Shown one piece after another: positions 1 to 11,268 of a stretch of 64,000 nt of DNA; the stretch's first letter is position 1; each line of letters opens with the position of its first letter. The translations under genes and the position numbers were made by a program. Under the pieces are notes generated by a model. The model saw only the letters and a list, made by a program, of their open reading frames with translations. It ran no database searches and was not told the origin of the DNA. This DNA is from Sorghum bicolor (Eukaryota; Streptophyta; Magnoliopsida; Poales; Poaceae): assembly GCF_000003195.3 (NCBI RefSeq), contig NC_012878.2:11119906-11183905 (forward strand). The letters are read 5' to 3'.

Positions 1-228
1 ACGTAAAGATATTAACGTGCCGCGCAATTATCTTACATCTAGAAGACTTCAGAAGCCACGAGACCGAAGCGGAGGCGAAACGGGGCCTGACCCTGGGCGC
101 CCGCCCGCCCTGCCCCTGAGTCCAATCAGGACTCTACTTTGCGGGAGATTTCCACCGACCTAAAGGATGAATCTAAACCATACAATCTATGTCGGTTTGA
201 TCCAATGGCCCATATTCACTTGAAGGGA

Positions 229-236
229 CTATAAAA
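229..236 (+). promoter_or_regulatory. LTR TATA box (CTATAAAA)
   Basis: CTATAAAA followed by CCAGACCCC. The same box is at 6833-6840 in the 3' LTR and 52946-52953 in the tandem element. Transcription would be expected about 30 bp downstream, which places the LTR open frame at 469-885 in the RNA leader. Confidence 0.65.
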
Positions 237-468
237 CCAGACCCCTTGGCCCCTGGAGGAGAGAGCCTCTCAACCCTAATTCATTGTTCCATCAAGGGAG
301 AAGAAGCCTCTGATCAAGATTAGAGCCACCACATCAATTAGATATCTAGATTAGCATAGCTACATAGGATTAGAACTAGAAGGAGTCAATCTTCGATTGG
401 TTTCCGGATCTGTTAGGAGGATTCTTGGTAATTCTCTAATTGTGCTTCTAATTGCTTTCTAATTATCT

Positions 469-885
469 TTGTTCTTCAATATTATGAATATGACTTTGTT
501 CTACTTCAATATATTGCTTATGACTTTGCTCTACTTGCTTATATTCAAGATTATATTGTTCTTAGTTTATCATAGTTATGTACTTGGCTTAGTTAGATTC
601 GATCTATATACATGCTTAGGATCGTATAGCATTTATCCATCGGATCCATGGGTAAATGATAGATATTGTGTAGGCGTGGTGCGTATACCGTATTTATCTG
701 TGATTGTACCCAATATGCCAGATCGTGGGGTAGTTCGTGATAGTGACAGCTTCATTGATTCTTATATAGTCCCCCTCTCGTGCATTGGGCTGGCAGAGCA
801 ACATTATTACAGGGGAGTGATTGCTATGTTTCTCATATTCCTTGCTAATATCACTATGCATGGGCGTAGTCTTGTCTCACAATGA
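469..885 (+). other. Open frame inside the 5' LTR, 138 codons
   Basis: An open frame downstream of the LTR TATA box with a hydrophobic N-terminal half (several Leu/Ile/Phe-rich segments, possibly membrane-spanning). Residues 89-102 (VVRDSDSFIDSYIV) recur in the same frame in the LTRs at 7073-7489, 46364-46837 (degraded), 53196-53519 and 60783-61106. I recognise no family. It could be an upstream leader ORF or an open frame riding on a conserved RNA element. Translation is not shown. Confidence 0.4.
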
Positions 886-1467
886 TTGCTAAGTATGCTT
901 GCACTAACTATGATATGTTAGACTATATAGTTAAGAATAACTTAGGGAATATTCTTGTAGTTCGTTCTAATACCATGCTAATGACTTTCTAGAGTATCTA
1001 ATTGAGGTGCTTATCATATTTATATGTTGCTGATCAGATTAATTATCTTTGTCACTATTATTATTTCATATATCTTTTATGTGACACTTATCCCTGTATG
1101 AAGAGTTAGATATAATGTTCTCAATTATACATGCAATGATAGATGCTCAATCTCATATTCTATTCCATAATCAATATTGATGATTGCTAATCCCTTCCCA
1201 GTGGTAAAAATATAAATAACGATACCTGGAATACTTCCCGGTTAAAATGCTGCATCGGTATTAATCTGTGCGCTTGCAGATCCCGTTCATTATTTATTTA
1301 GAAGAGCAATTGCATATTTCAATACCGCGTCTCTTATATCATGCTGGGGATGACAACTTGGCTTAAGTGGTGTGAGGGATAGGTTTGGCAGTTTTGGCAC
1401 CGTTACTAGATTTAGAGAACTTAGTCTACTTTTAGTAATGATGTTAAGAATACCCAACAAGCATTTT

Positions 1468-1485
1468 TGGCGCTGTTGCCGGGGA
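1468..1485 (+). other. Primer binding site, tRNA-Asp type
   Basis: TGGCGCTGTTGCCGGGGA starts 9 bp after the LTR. It complements the 3' end of plant tRNA-Asp with one mismatch (T at 1473 where elements in this window otherwise have C). tRNA-Asp priming is typical of Athila elements. Confidence 0.8.
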
Positions 1486-1619
1486 AGGTTGATTACCAAT
1501 CAGGAATAGAATAAAAGATTTTGAGTTATCATTCGCATCACTAATATGATTGAGCTTATCTATTCTCTCATACAGTTTTACCCCAATATTTTTCTATTTT
1601 ATCTTATGCAGGGGAATGT

Positions 1620-4271
1620 ATGAATAGAAGACATCTTCCAGGAAATTTTGTTGACAATCCTGAAGCATTATTCAAGAAGACGAGAGCAAAGCTCAAGAAG
1701 AGATCATTAACACTTCAGCAAGAAGCTTCATCCAATCAAGAAGATCACCGGAACTTGTCTTCAGAGTTCGAAGCCATGGCGAACAAATCAATCCGCGAGT
1801 TCTCAGCTCCCACTACGGACAACATCCGCACTGGACCTGCTGCAGAGATCGATGGCAACTTTGAGCTCAAGCCTGGACTTATCAATATGGTGCAATCCAA
1901 CCAGTTCTGTGGGAAGGCACACGAAGATGCTAGTGCTCATTTACAACACTTCCTGGAGATTTGCAACACATTCACCATATCAGAAGTTTCCAAAGATGCT
2001 ATATTACTTCGCCTCTTCCCATTCTCACTATTAGGAAGAGCGAAGCAGTGGTTCTACGCTACAAAGGAGAAGAATACTACGTGGGCACTCTGCTCAACAA
2101 ACTTCCTGGCAAAGTTCTTTCCCATGGGCAAGACCAATGCTCTCCGTGGAAAGATTACAAGTTTTCAGCAACAAAATGATGAATCTGTTCCAGAAGCATG
2201 GGAGCGCTTTCAAGACTACATCCTAGAATGCCCCCATCATGGAATGGAGAGTTGGCTATTGATGCAGACATTTTATCATGGGCTCGGCAACAGTGCCCGA
2301 GAGACCATGGATGCTGCAGCTGGAGGAGCATTCTTATCACTTACTATACCACAAGCCACAGCTCTTGTGGAGAAGATGGCGTCCAATCAAAGCTGGAATG
2401 AAGAGAGGACCCAGACACGCAAGAGAGGTGGAGGTATGCATCAGCTGAAGGAGGTAGACATGCTGTCTGCAAAGCTAGACCTGCTCATGAAGAAGCTCGA
2501 CGATAGAGCTGGAGACAAGAAAGAAGTTATGCACATCTACGACTCTCACATGACTTGTGAGGAGTGTGGAGACACTGGACACTCAGGCAACCACTGCCCT
2601 GAGATGCTTGAGGATGTGAACTACATCAACAACAACAACAACAACAACAACTACAACCGTCCTCAACAAAATCAAGGTTGGAATCAACAGAGGCCTAACT
2701 ACTCAGGTAATTATCAAGGTAACAATTCTTACAACAATAATAATAATTTTCCACCTTTGAGAGAGTTAGTGTCTAATCAAGGAAAGCTAATGGATAACCT
2801 ATCTAAGAAATTGGCATCTAATGATAAAATGCTAGAAAATATAAATAATAGAATGGATAATTTTTCTACTGCCATCAAGAATCAAATTAGCTTTAATAAA
2901 ATGATTGAATCTCAGTTAAATCAAATAGCTGCTGCTGTTCCAACTACTAACCCCAGTATTCCATCACAACCAGAAGGATTAGAATCTGCAAATCTTGTAG
3001 ACATGTTTGATGCAGGTAATTGGAGTAACCCCGTCACTGAATTTTCTACTGACCGTCTGTCGGTCAAGAGAGGCGATCCAGGACGCCCCGTCATCCCGAT
3101 CTCCATCGGCATGGTGGACGTTCCAGAAGCACTCTGCGACTTTGGCTCCAGTGTCAACATTATACCCAGGGTACTCTATGAAAAATTCATTACATATCCT
3201 TTATTAGAGACAACCATGTGTTTGCAGTTTGCAGATCAGACGATAACTTTCCCAAAAGGAATAGTGAAGAACCTTTGTGTCTGAGTTGGTACCTTATATG
3301 CCCCAGCAGACTTCGTAGTGGTAGAGACCGGAAATGATGAGAGAGCACCTATCATCCTAGGGAGGCCATTCTTGAACACCACGGGAGCTGTCATCTACGC
3401 TAGTGCTGCCAAGATCAGTTTCTACGTCAAAGGGAGGAAGGAGACATTTTTCTTCAAGAACAAGACTACACAAATTCCAGATCAATCCAGACGTGAATCA
3501 AGGAAGAGGACCAACAGGAGAAACAGGAACAAGCAAGTGTGGACCGAGCCAGCTAAGATGGTCACTGTAGTTCATAGAGGTCAAGATCATCAACTTAAGT
3601 CACCGTTTTTGACCAAGAAGGACGACCCAGGAATGCCAAGCATCTACTGCTCCATACATGGATATAGCTTCTACAAGACGATTTGCGACACCGGATCGGG
3701 CGTCAACATAATGGCCGCAGTCACCTATCGGCTCTTGTTCGGGACCATGCCACTAAGACCAACATACATTCAGCTCCAGATGGCAGATCAGACATTTCGA
3801 GAAGTTAAAGGAATAGTAACTGATGTCCCAGTCAAAATAGACGATCACTTTGTCTACACAGACTTTTAGGTTATTGACATGGAAGAAGATGAATACGATC
3901 CACCCATCATCCTTGGAAGACCGTTCCTCAGCACCGTTAAAGCAATTATCTACATTGGAACCGGAGAAGTCCATATGCACTTCCCCTCAGAGAAGGTACG
4001 CCGTTATTTTACTGACCCTGACTATATCGTTGAAGAATCTAAGCAGGTCAGAAAGAGATGCAACCGCAACCAGAGGAGGCAGATCATCAAGGACGGATGG
4101 GCAGACTATGAAGGAGAAGTCGTAAGATCAGAAGACGTTGAGTTTAAACAGAATTATCCAGAGGAAATTGAAGCACCGAGTCAGGTATGGAAAATGAAGA
4201 TAACTATACAAGAAGAGGAGGCGCTACCGGAAGTACCGACTACGCCACCCAACGAACCTCAGGACGATTAA
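1620..4271 (+). pseudogene. Athila-like gag with two tandem retropepsin domains, two in-frame stops
   Basis: One continuous frame of 884 codons from ATG 1620 to TAA 4271, broken only by TGA at 3282 and TAG at 3867. Gag covers about residues 50-300, with a CCHC zinc knuckle at about 313-326 (C-x2-C-x4-H-x4-C) followed by an Asn-rich stretch. Two aspartic protease units follow: the first has D507-F-G-S-S-V-N-I and an ILGRPFLNT flap-side motif; the second has D690-T-G-S-G-V-N-I-M and ILGRPFLST. Both units share the order D-x-G-S, ADQT, KGIV, DF-V, ILGRPFL. No RT follows. Both stops fit C-to-T changes (CGA to TGA, CAG to TAG) when compared with the relative at 49605-52283. In an active copy the product would be the capsid protein plus its processing protease. 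Confidence 0.85.
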
Positions 4272-6415
4272 GAAATTGGAGAGTCCCGTTCGGAGGACTT
4301 AAAAACACCGAAAGCCTTGCCAAGAGGTAAACTTGGTAGTTATCCTTTCCCTTTCAATTATTTCAAATAGTTTACTTAGTTAATCATGTTCGCATTATCC
4401 TAAAAATAAAATAAAAATGTGAAAAAACTGTAAGCCCCATGTGAGTAGACGAGTGACATAAAATCCATAAGTACATTCACTGTGGTGGCATAAAAATAAA
4501 ATAAATATTTTTCTGCTTTATAAAATGAAAATACAAAAACAGGGAGTAATAGTTATTAAGGAGTCTCAACATGATGAAGGCTAGATATTTATACTAACAC
4601 TTAATCAGTTTCACAAGCTTTGTTGTCTATTTGAGCTCCACAGAATTTAAGAATCAAGAAGACTAGCAGACGGAGGACATTCTAATTGCTGTCAGAATGC
4701 TGCTGACTTTCAAATACACCTCTACCACCTGCTAGCTACATCAAGAGAAATTACGTCAAAATTCAGCTTGGGGGAGAGCACCCCCATTTATCCCGATAAG
4801 TATTTCTATCTATCTTTATACTTATACTATTTTATAATATAAATATACATAACTATGAAAAACCAAATAAAGATTTCGTACTTATATATTTGTCTTTTGC
4901 TTAGTGTGTTTAATAAATAAATAAAGTGGCTATGCTAATCTGTATCTAAATAAAACTTAAGCATGGATATGATGAATAGTTGCTCTGCCTAATTTGCACA
5001 TTTTAAGTTCTCTCTCAAGTTTAGATATAACTGTTATAATTTAAAGCTTGCTCTAGACCTAAACTTGTGGGATGAAAACTTGATCTGAAGTCTATGTTGT
5101 TAACGGATATGATATGGGAAGGTTGAGCTGCTGTTTATCTGTTCCTAGAGATGCTAGAATTCTGGAGAATTTTATCTTTGAAAACTTTAAAATGTTGCAT
5201 GATGAGTTCCTGTATGATGAGAGTTTAAATTCCTACCACAGCCATATATACATGCTTGCTAGACTTTGAGCCACACATTTACTATTTACTGCTTATGAGC
5301 ATTGAGTGTGGTCAAGCTGTGTAGACCCTTAGGAACTTGTCATGTGGTTAAATCAAGATTTCACTTGCACGTCCACTCATATATGCTACTTCTACTCCGG
5401 AAGTACCATCCACATATATCCATTCATTTCTATCTCCAGAATCACCCAAAAATATTCTACTCCTAATCCGGGAGAGAATAACCAAAAATATTTTTGTTCT
5501 TCCCCTTGTGAAATAAATGCTCAAGTTATCTTGTTACTACCGCTTGCTATATTATCTCATGAGATGAGTGCTCTAAAAAAAATACGAGGAAATAAAAAGG
5601 AGCAAGTGCTCGGAACCTCGAAAGAAAAAGAAAAAGTGAGACGAAAGGTAAAAATGGACAAGTGTCCGACAGTAGAATTAGGGGTACAAGATACCCACCT
5701 GAGAGGAAACAAAAAGAAGAGCATCTCATTCTCCTCATAAAGTTTCAAAAAGCAAGGAAGGTATGTATCCCCTCAAAGAGCAAAGTAGAATTAGACTTCC
5801 ACCACCATTGTTTTCACCATTGTTATCACCATCATCATCATACACCATTCATTCGCCACACATGCACATCTTGATTTGACTTATTGATTTGTTTCTTTGG
5901 ATCCATGGTTTGACTATGCAATAAATGTCTTGTAAGTATGTATATCTCCCACCTATGAGCTCCAGATATTAAAGCCTTATTAGAGTAGGGTGAGAGAGAA
6001 GATAATGTCACTATGCTTCATACCACAAATACTACATATCTTGAGAGAAGGCATATACCATCACTGCCTTGGTAAGGATCCAAAAATACCACAAAAGAGA
6101 GACCTGAGAGAATCATACAAGGAATCTCTGAGTTTTATTTGAATATCTGCAAAAACCCCAGAGCTATAGCTGATCAAGAATAAGAGACATGGCACTTGGC
6201 TAGACTGTTCTATCTTTTAACCACTCAAGACAGAAGTGACGGTTACAAGTCCCATGGTGTAGGTAAATAAAGTAAGTTTTAAGTCTTCACAGTTTACTCT
6301 AACTCAGAGATGAGATCTTATTTAAGAGCATGTGTACCATCAATTTTTGAAGATTTTGCAATTATTTCTGATCCATAGCTGAGTCTATCCTTGCTCAGGG
6401 ACGAGCAAGAGGTAA
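4272..6415 (+). other. Noncoding 3' internal region of element A
   Basis: About 2.1 kb without a credible gene. It holds a polypurine-like GCTTGGGGGAG at 4766-4776, identical to the core of the true polypurine tract at 6416. It also holds blocks recognisable in the other two Athila-like elements: around 5310-5345 (AGCTGTGTAGACCC) and 5655-5700 (GGACAAGTGTCCGACAGTAG). Short open frames here (5342-5740, 5662-5874) have low-complexity Lys/Glu-rich or His-rich translations and no family match I know. Confidence 0.6.
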
Positions 6416-6428
6416 GCTTGGGGGAGTT
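6416..6428 (+). other. Polypurine tract of element A
   Basis: GCTTGGGGGAGTT lies immediately 5' of the 3' LTR start (TGTTGATGG). It is the expected plus-strand priming site. The preceding CTCAGGGACGAGCAAGAGG is also conserved in the other Athila-like elements of the window. Confidence 0.75.
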
Positions 6429-6832
6429 TGTTGATGGTCCTTAAGTATCAAATTTAATTATCAAATAAATAAAGAAAAGGATCCAAATGAAATCAACATC
6501 TGGACTTAGGGTTTTATCTAACAGAATTCCACGAGTTTTGGTGTTTGTCTATTTCTGCAGGGGGTTATCAGGAAATATGGAAGAAAGGCCCACATGTCGG
6601 GATTACGTAAAGATATTAACGTGCCGCGCAATTATCTTACATCTAGAAGACTCCAGAAGCCACGAGACCGAAGCGGAGGCGAAACGGGGCCTGACCCTGG
6701 GTGCCCGCCCGCCCTGCCCCTGAGTCCAATCAGGACTCTGCTTTGCGGGAGATTTCCACCGACCTAAAGGATGAATCTAAACCATACAATCTATGTCGGT
6801 TTGATCCAACGGCCCATATTCACTTGAAGGGA

Positions 6833-6840
6833 CTATAAAA
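6833..6840 (+). promoter_or_regulatory. LTR TATA box (CTATAAAA) in the 3' LTR
   Basis: Same box and surroundings as at 229-236. In a 3' LTR it could drive transcription outward into the adjoining Tekay pol fragment. Confidence 0.55.
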
Positions 6841-7072
6841 CCAGACCCCCTGGCCCCTGGAGGAGAGAGCCTCTCAACCCTAATTCATTGTTCCATCAAG
6901 GGAGAAGAAGCCTCTCATCAAGATTAGAGCCACCACATCAATTAGATATCTAGATTAGCATAGCTACATAGGATTAGAACTAGAAGGAGTCAATCTTCGA
7001 TTGGTTTCCGGATCTGTCAGGAGGATTCTTGGTAATTCTCTAATTGTGCTTCTAATTGCTTTCTAATTATCT

Positions 7073-7489
7073 TTGTTCTTCAATATTATGAATATGACTT
7101 TGTTCTACTTCAATATATTGCTTATGACTTTGCTCTACTTGCTTATATTCAAGATTATATTGTTCTTAGTTTATCATAGTTATGTACTTGGCTTAGTTAG
7201 ATTCGATCTATATACATGCTTAGGATCGTATAGCGTTTATCCATCGGATCCATGGGTAAATGATAGATATTGTGTAGGCGTGGTGCTTATACCGTATTTA
7301 TCTGCGATTGTACCCAATATGCCAGATCGTGGGGTAGTTCGTGATAGTGACAGCTTTATTGATTCTTATATAGTCCCCCTCTCGTGCATTGGGCTGGCAG
7401 AGCAACATTATTACAGGGGAGTGATTGCTATGTTTCTCATATTCCTTGCTAATATCACTATGCATGGGCGTAGTCTTGTCTCACAATGA
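7073..7489 (+). other. Open frame inside the 3' LTR, 138 codons
   Basis: Copy of the 469-885 frame. The translations differ at only a few residues (I/V, R/L and V/A changes). Still open after the LTRs diverged, but at this length that is weak evidence of selection. Confidence 0.4.
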
Positions 7490-8065
7490 TTGCTAAGTAT
7501 GCTTGCACTAACTATGATATGCTAGACTATATAGTTAAGAATAACTTAGGGAATATTCTTGTAGTTCGTTCTAATACCATGCTAATGACTTTCTAGAGTA
7601 TCTAATTGAGGTGCTTATCATATTTATATGTGGCTGATCAGATTAATTATCTTTGTCACTATTATTATTTCATATATCTTTTATGTGACACTTATCCCTG
7701 TATGAAGAGTTAGATATAATGTTCTCAATTATACATGCAATGATAGATGCTCAATCTCATATTCTATTCTGTAATCAATATTGATGATTGCTAATCCCTT
7801 CCCAGTGGTAAAAATATAAATAACGATACCTGGAATACTTCCCGGTTAAAATGCTGCATCGGTATTAATCTGTGCGCTTGCAGATCCCGTTCATTATTTA
7901 TTTAGAAGAGCAATTGCATATTTCAATACCGCGTCTCTTATATCATGCTGGGGATGACAACTTGGCTTAAGTGGTGTGAGGGATAGGTTTGGCATTTTTG
8001 GCACCGTTACTAGATTTAGAGAACTTAGTCTACTTTTAGTAATGATGTTAAGAATACCCAACAAT

Positions 8066-11000
8066 AGTGGAAAATTTTGCATTAGTGCTGCTGGGAACCA
8101 AATTTCCACAAACCAATTAGTGAAGGATGTAAATATTGCTATTGAGGGTCGTAACTTTTCAGCAAATCTGGTAATTTTGCCGGGATTGGGCATAGATGTT
8201 ATTTTAGGGATGAATTGGATGCAAAATAATGGGGTACTAATAGACACCTCCACGAGGGTAGTGATGTTGCGAGAGCCTGATAGCAAAGAAGCCTTCTTGG
8301 TCCAACTTCCCAAGAGCGATGACATTCGTCACACTACTAATGCTATCACACCAATCACTGTGGCAGAGATTCCGGTAGTGTGTGAGTTTCCGGATGTCTT
8401 TCCTGAGGATCTGCCTGGGTTGCCACCAGACATGGACATTGAGTTTAAAATTGATCTAATTCCGGGTACCGCACCTATCTCTAGAAGGCCATATCGAATG
8501 CCACCCAATGAATTGGCAGAGTTGAAAAAGCAATTGCAAGAACTCTTAGAGAAGGGTCTTATTCGGCCTAGCTCTTCTCCATGGGGTTGTCCGGCTCTCT
8601 TTGTCAAAAAGAAGGACAAGTCTCTACGTATGTGTGTAGACTATCGTCCGCTGAATGCCGTGACCATTAAAAACAAGTATCCACTGCCTCGCATTGATAT
8701 CCTGTTTGATAAATTAGCCAAGGCCAAAGTATTCTCAAAGATTGATCTGCGATCTGGGTATCATCAAATCAAGATCCGACCTGAAGACATTCCTAAAACG
8801 GCTTTCTCTACCAGGTATGGGTTATATGAGTATTTAGTCATGTCCTTTGGTCTGACTAATGCCCCTGCTCATTTCATGTACCTGATGAATTCGGTGTTCA
8901 TGCCGGAACTGGATAAGTTTGTGGTGGTGTTCATCGATGATATTTTGGTATATTCTAAAAGTGCACAAGAACATGAGGAGCACCTTCGGATTGTACTCAC
9001 TAGATTGCGAGAACATCAGCTCTATGCCAAGTTCAGCAAGTGTGAGTTTTGGCTGAAGAAAGTGCCTTTCTTAGGCCATATTTTATCCGAAGAGGGTATT
9101 TCTGTTGACCCGTCAAAGGTGCAGGAGGTTCTAGACTGGAAGGCCCAGACTTCAGTGCACGAAGTCCAGAGTTTTCTCGGTCTAGCTGGATATTATCGGC
9201 GCTTTATTCCAGACTTTTCCAAAATAGCTAAGCCTATGACCAAGCTACTGCAAAAAGATGTGAAGTTTGTGTGGTCCGAGGAGTGTGAAGTTGCTTTCAC
9301 CAATTTACGCTATTTGCTGACCACTGCTCCTGTTCTGGCACAGCCTGACATTGAAAAGCCATTTGATGTCTTTTGTGATGCATCTGACACTGGCCTAGGT
9401 TGTGTACTTATGCAAGAAGGCCGAGTTATTGCCTATGCTTCTCGGCAGCTGAGGAAACATGAAGCCAACTACCCTACTCATGATCTAGAGTTAGCAGCAG
9501 TTGTACATGCATTGAAACTCTGGAGACATTATCTGTTGGGTAATCTTTGTCACATTTACACTGACCATAAGAGCCTCAAATATATATTCACTCAGCCCGA
9601 GTTGAACATGAGACAAAGAAGATGGTTGGAATTGATAAAAGATTACAATTTAGAAGTGCACTATCACCCAGGCAAAGCCAATGTTGTAGCCGATGCTCTC
9701 AGCCGGAAACAACATGTTAGACCTCTCCTGGAGGAAGGCTTCAATTTATTGCATCCTGTGGTCTTGCACAACATCATAGTCAGCTGCTCGTTAGAAAGTC
9801 AAATCATAGAGCTCCAAAAATCTGATCCGGGTATTTTTCATATAAAAAGAAAAATGCGAGAGCAAGACACCAAACATTTCAAGGTAGATGAGAAAGGTGT
9901 ACTGTGGTTTGACGATCGACTAGTTGTACCCAAAGACCGAGACCTACGCAACAAGATCTTAGAAGAAGCTCATTCTTCTAAGTTGTCCATTCATCCGGGT
10001 AGTGGTAAAATGTACCAAGACTTGAGACCTCATTTCTGGTGGACCAAAATGAAGAAAGAGATAGCAGCTTATGTTGCTAGGTGTGATACTTGCTGCAGAG
10101 TAAAGGCAGTTCACCTCAAACCTGCAGGTTTATTGCAACCATTGTCAATTCCAGGTTGGAAGTGGGAAGAAATCAGCATGGATTTCATTGTTGGACTTCC
10201 CCTTACGCAAAAAGGACACAATTCCATATGGGTGGTTGTTGACCGTTTGACCAAGTCAGCTCATTTTATTCCTGTACACTCTACATACCGACCATCCGAC
10301 TATGCTGAGTTGTACTTCTCTCAGATAGTTAAATTGCACGGAGTGCCTCACAGTATTATTTCTGAAAGAGGTCCTCAGTTCACTGCTCGCTTTTGGGAGC
10401 ATCTGCATTCACTCCTTGGTACGAAGTTGGTTCGCAGTTCAGCCTATCATCCTCAAACCTCCAGTCAAACTGAGCGTGTGAATCAAATTCTAGAGGATAT
10501 GTTGAGGGCCTGTGTTATATCTTCCAAGGGTGCTTGGGAAAAATGGTTACCCTTAGCTGAATTCTCATACAACAATAGTTATCAAGAGAGTATCCAAATG
10601 GCTCCTTTCGAAGCTTTGTATGGCCGCAAATGTAGAACTCCTCTAAACTGGGTCGAACCTGGTGAAAGGAGGTACTATGGAATTGACTTTGTCAAGGAAG
10701 CCGAAAAGCAAGTTCTCATTATTCAGCAACATATGAGAGCCGCCCAAGCTAGGCAGAAAAGCTATGCTGACCGAAGAAGAAAGCCAATCGAGTTCGAAAT
10801 AGGTGACTTTGTGTACCTAAAGGTATCGCCCATGAAGGGAGTAAATCGCTTCGGCGTTAAAAGAAAGCTTGCCCCTAGGTATGTGGGTCCCTACCAAATC
10901 ATCGAGAAGAGTGGCAAGGTAGCTTACAAAGTGCAACTACCTCCCGAAATGAGAGCTATTTTCCCTGTATTCCACGTGTCTCAACTTAAGAAGTGTCTTC

Positions 11001-11257
11001 GTGTGCTCGAAGAGAGAGTTGAATCAAGAGATATAAAGTTGCAGTCAGACCTATCTTATGAAGAAAAGCCTGTACAAGTTCTTGATGTCAAAGAACGAGT
11101 TACTCGTGGGAGAGTGATCAGACTTTTTAGAATTTTGTGGAACCGTCAAAATGAGAGAGATGCCACTTGGGAAAGGGAAGACTATTTACAAGTAACTTAT
11201 CCCTCATTCTACGAAAAGTGGTACGTCTTTCAAATCTTGGGACGAGATTTTTTGTAA
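8066..11257 (+). pseudogene. Tekay-type pol polyprotein, 5' truncated by insertion
   Basis: About 1,063 uninterrupted codons. The frame begins in the protease, just after its lost catalytic Asp-Ser/Thr-Gly ([13 protein letters not shown] remains). RT has [20 protein letters not shown] and the catalytic FIDD (near 8932-8943). RNase H has [12 protein letters not shown] and [10 protein letters not shown]. Integrase has the zinc-binding His/Cys segment (near 9970-10100), first Asp in [10 protein letters not shown], and Glu in SQTERVNQ. The second catalytic Asp is replaced by Glu ([10 protein letters not shown] near 10362). The C-terminus ([17 protein letters not shown]) looks like a chromodomain. 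The frame opens in the LTR upstream (7976), so no native start exists here. Confidence 0.9.
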
Positions 11258-11267
11258 GGGGGGAGGG
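11256..11267 (+). other. Polypurine tract of the Tekay element
   Basis: AAGGGGGGAGGG directly precedes the LTR start TGTAACACTCC and follows the pol stop by a few bases. Confidence 0.75.
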
Positions 11268-11268
11268 C

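Larger units (their letters stand above)
1..1459 (+). repeat. 5' LTR of element A (first about 176 bp missing at window edge)
   Basis: Matches 6605-8063 base for base apart from scattered substitutions. Window base 1 equals LTR base 177. It ends in TACCCAACA just before the primer binding site. It contains a TATA box, a long open frame and the block TGCGCTTGCAGAT that is also found in the other Athila-like LTRs of this window. Confidence 0.93.
1..8063 (+). mobile_element. Athila-like LTR retrotransposon, gag-protease only (element A), left end cut by window
   Basis: Two direct repeats (1-1459 and 6429-8063) with a constant offset of 6604 flank a tRNA-Asp primer site, one gag-protease frame, about 2.1 kb of noncoding DNA and a polypurine tract. 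The primer site and the gag signature (residues like REFSAPTTDNIRTGP) point to the Athila lineage of Ty3/gypsy. No reverse transcriptase, RNase H or integrase motif occurs in any frame, so the element is non-autonomous. It interrupts the protease region of a Tekay-type pol that resumes at 8064. The expected left target duplication lies outside the window. Confidence 0.9.
6429..8063 (+). repeat. 3' LTR of element A (1,635 bp)
   Basis: Complete LTR from TGTTGATGG to ACCCAACA. It differs from the 5' LTR at scattered positions (for example bases 7234, 7287, 7304), so the insertion is not brand new. The first bases after it (8064-8068, ATAGT) are the expected right copy of the target duplication. 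Confidence 0.93.

Noticed and set aside
5342..5874. Short open frames in the element A 3' region as genes
   Set aside because: Low-complexity Lys/Glu or His runs. Not kept as open frames in elements B and C, although the DNA is partly conserved.
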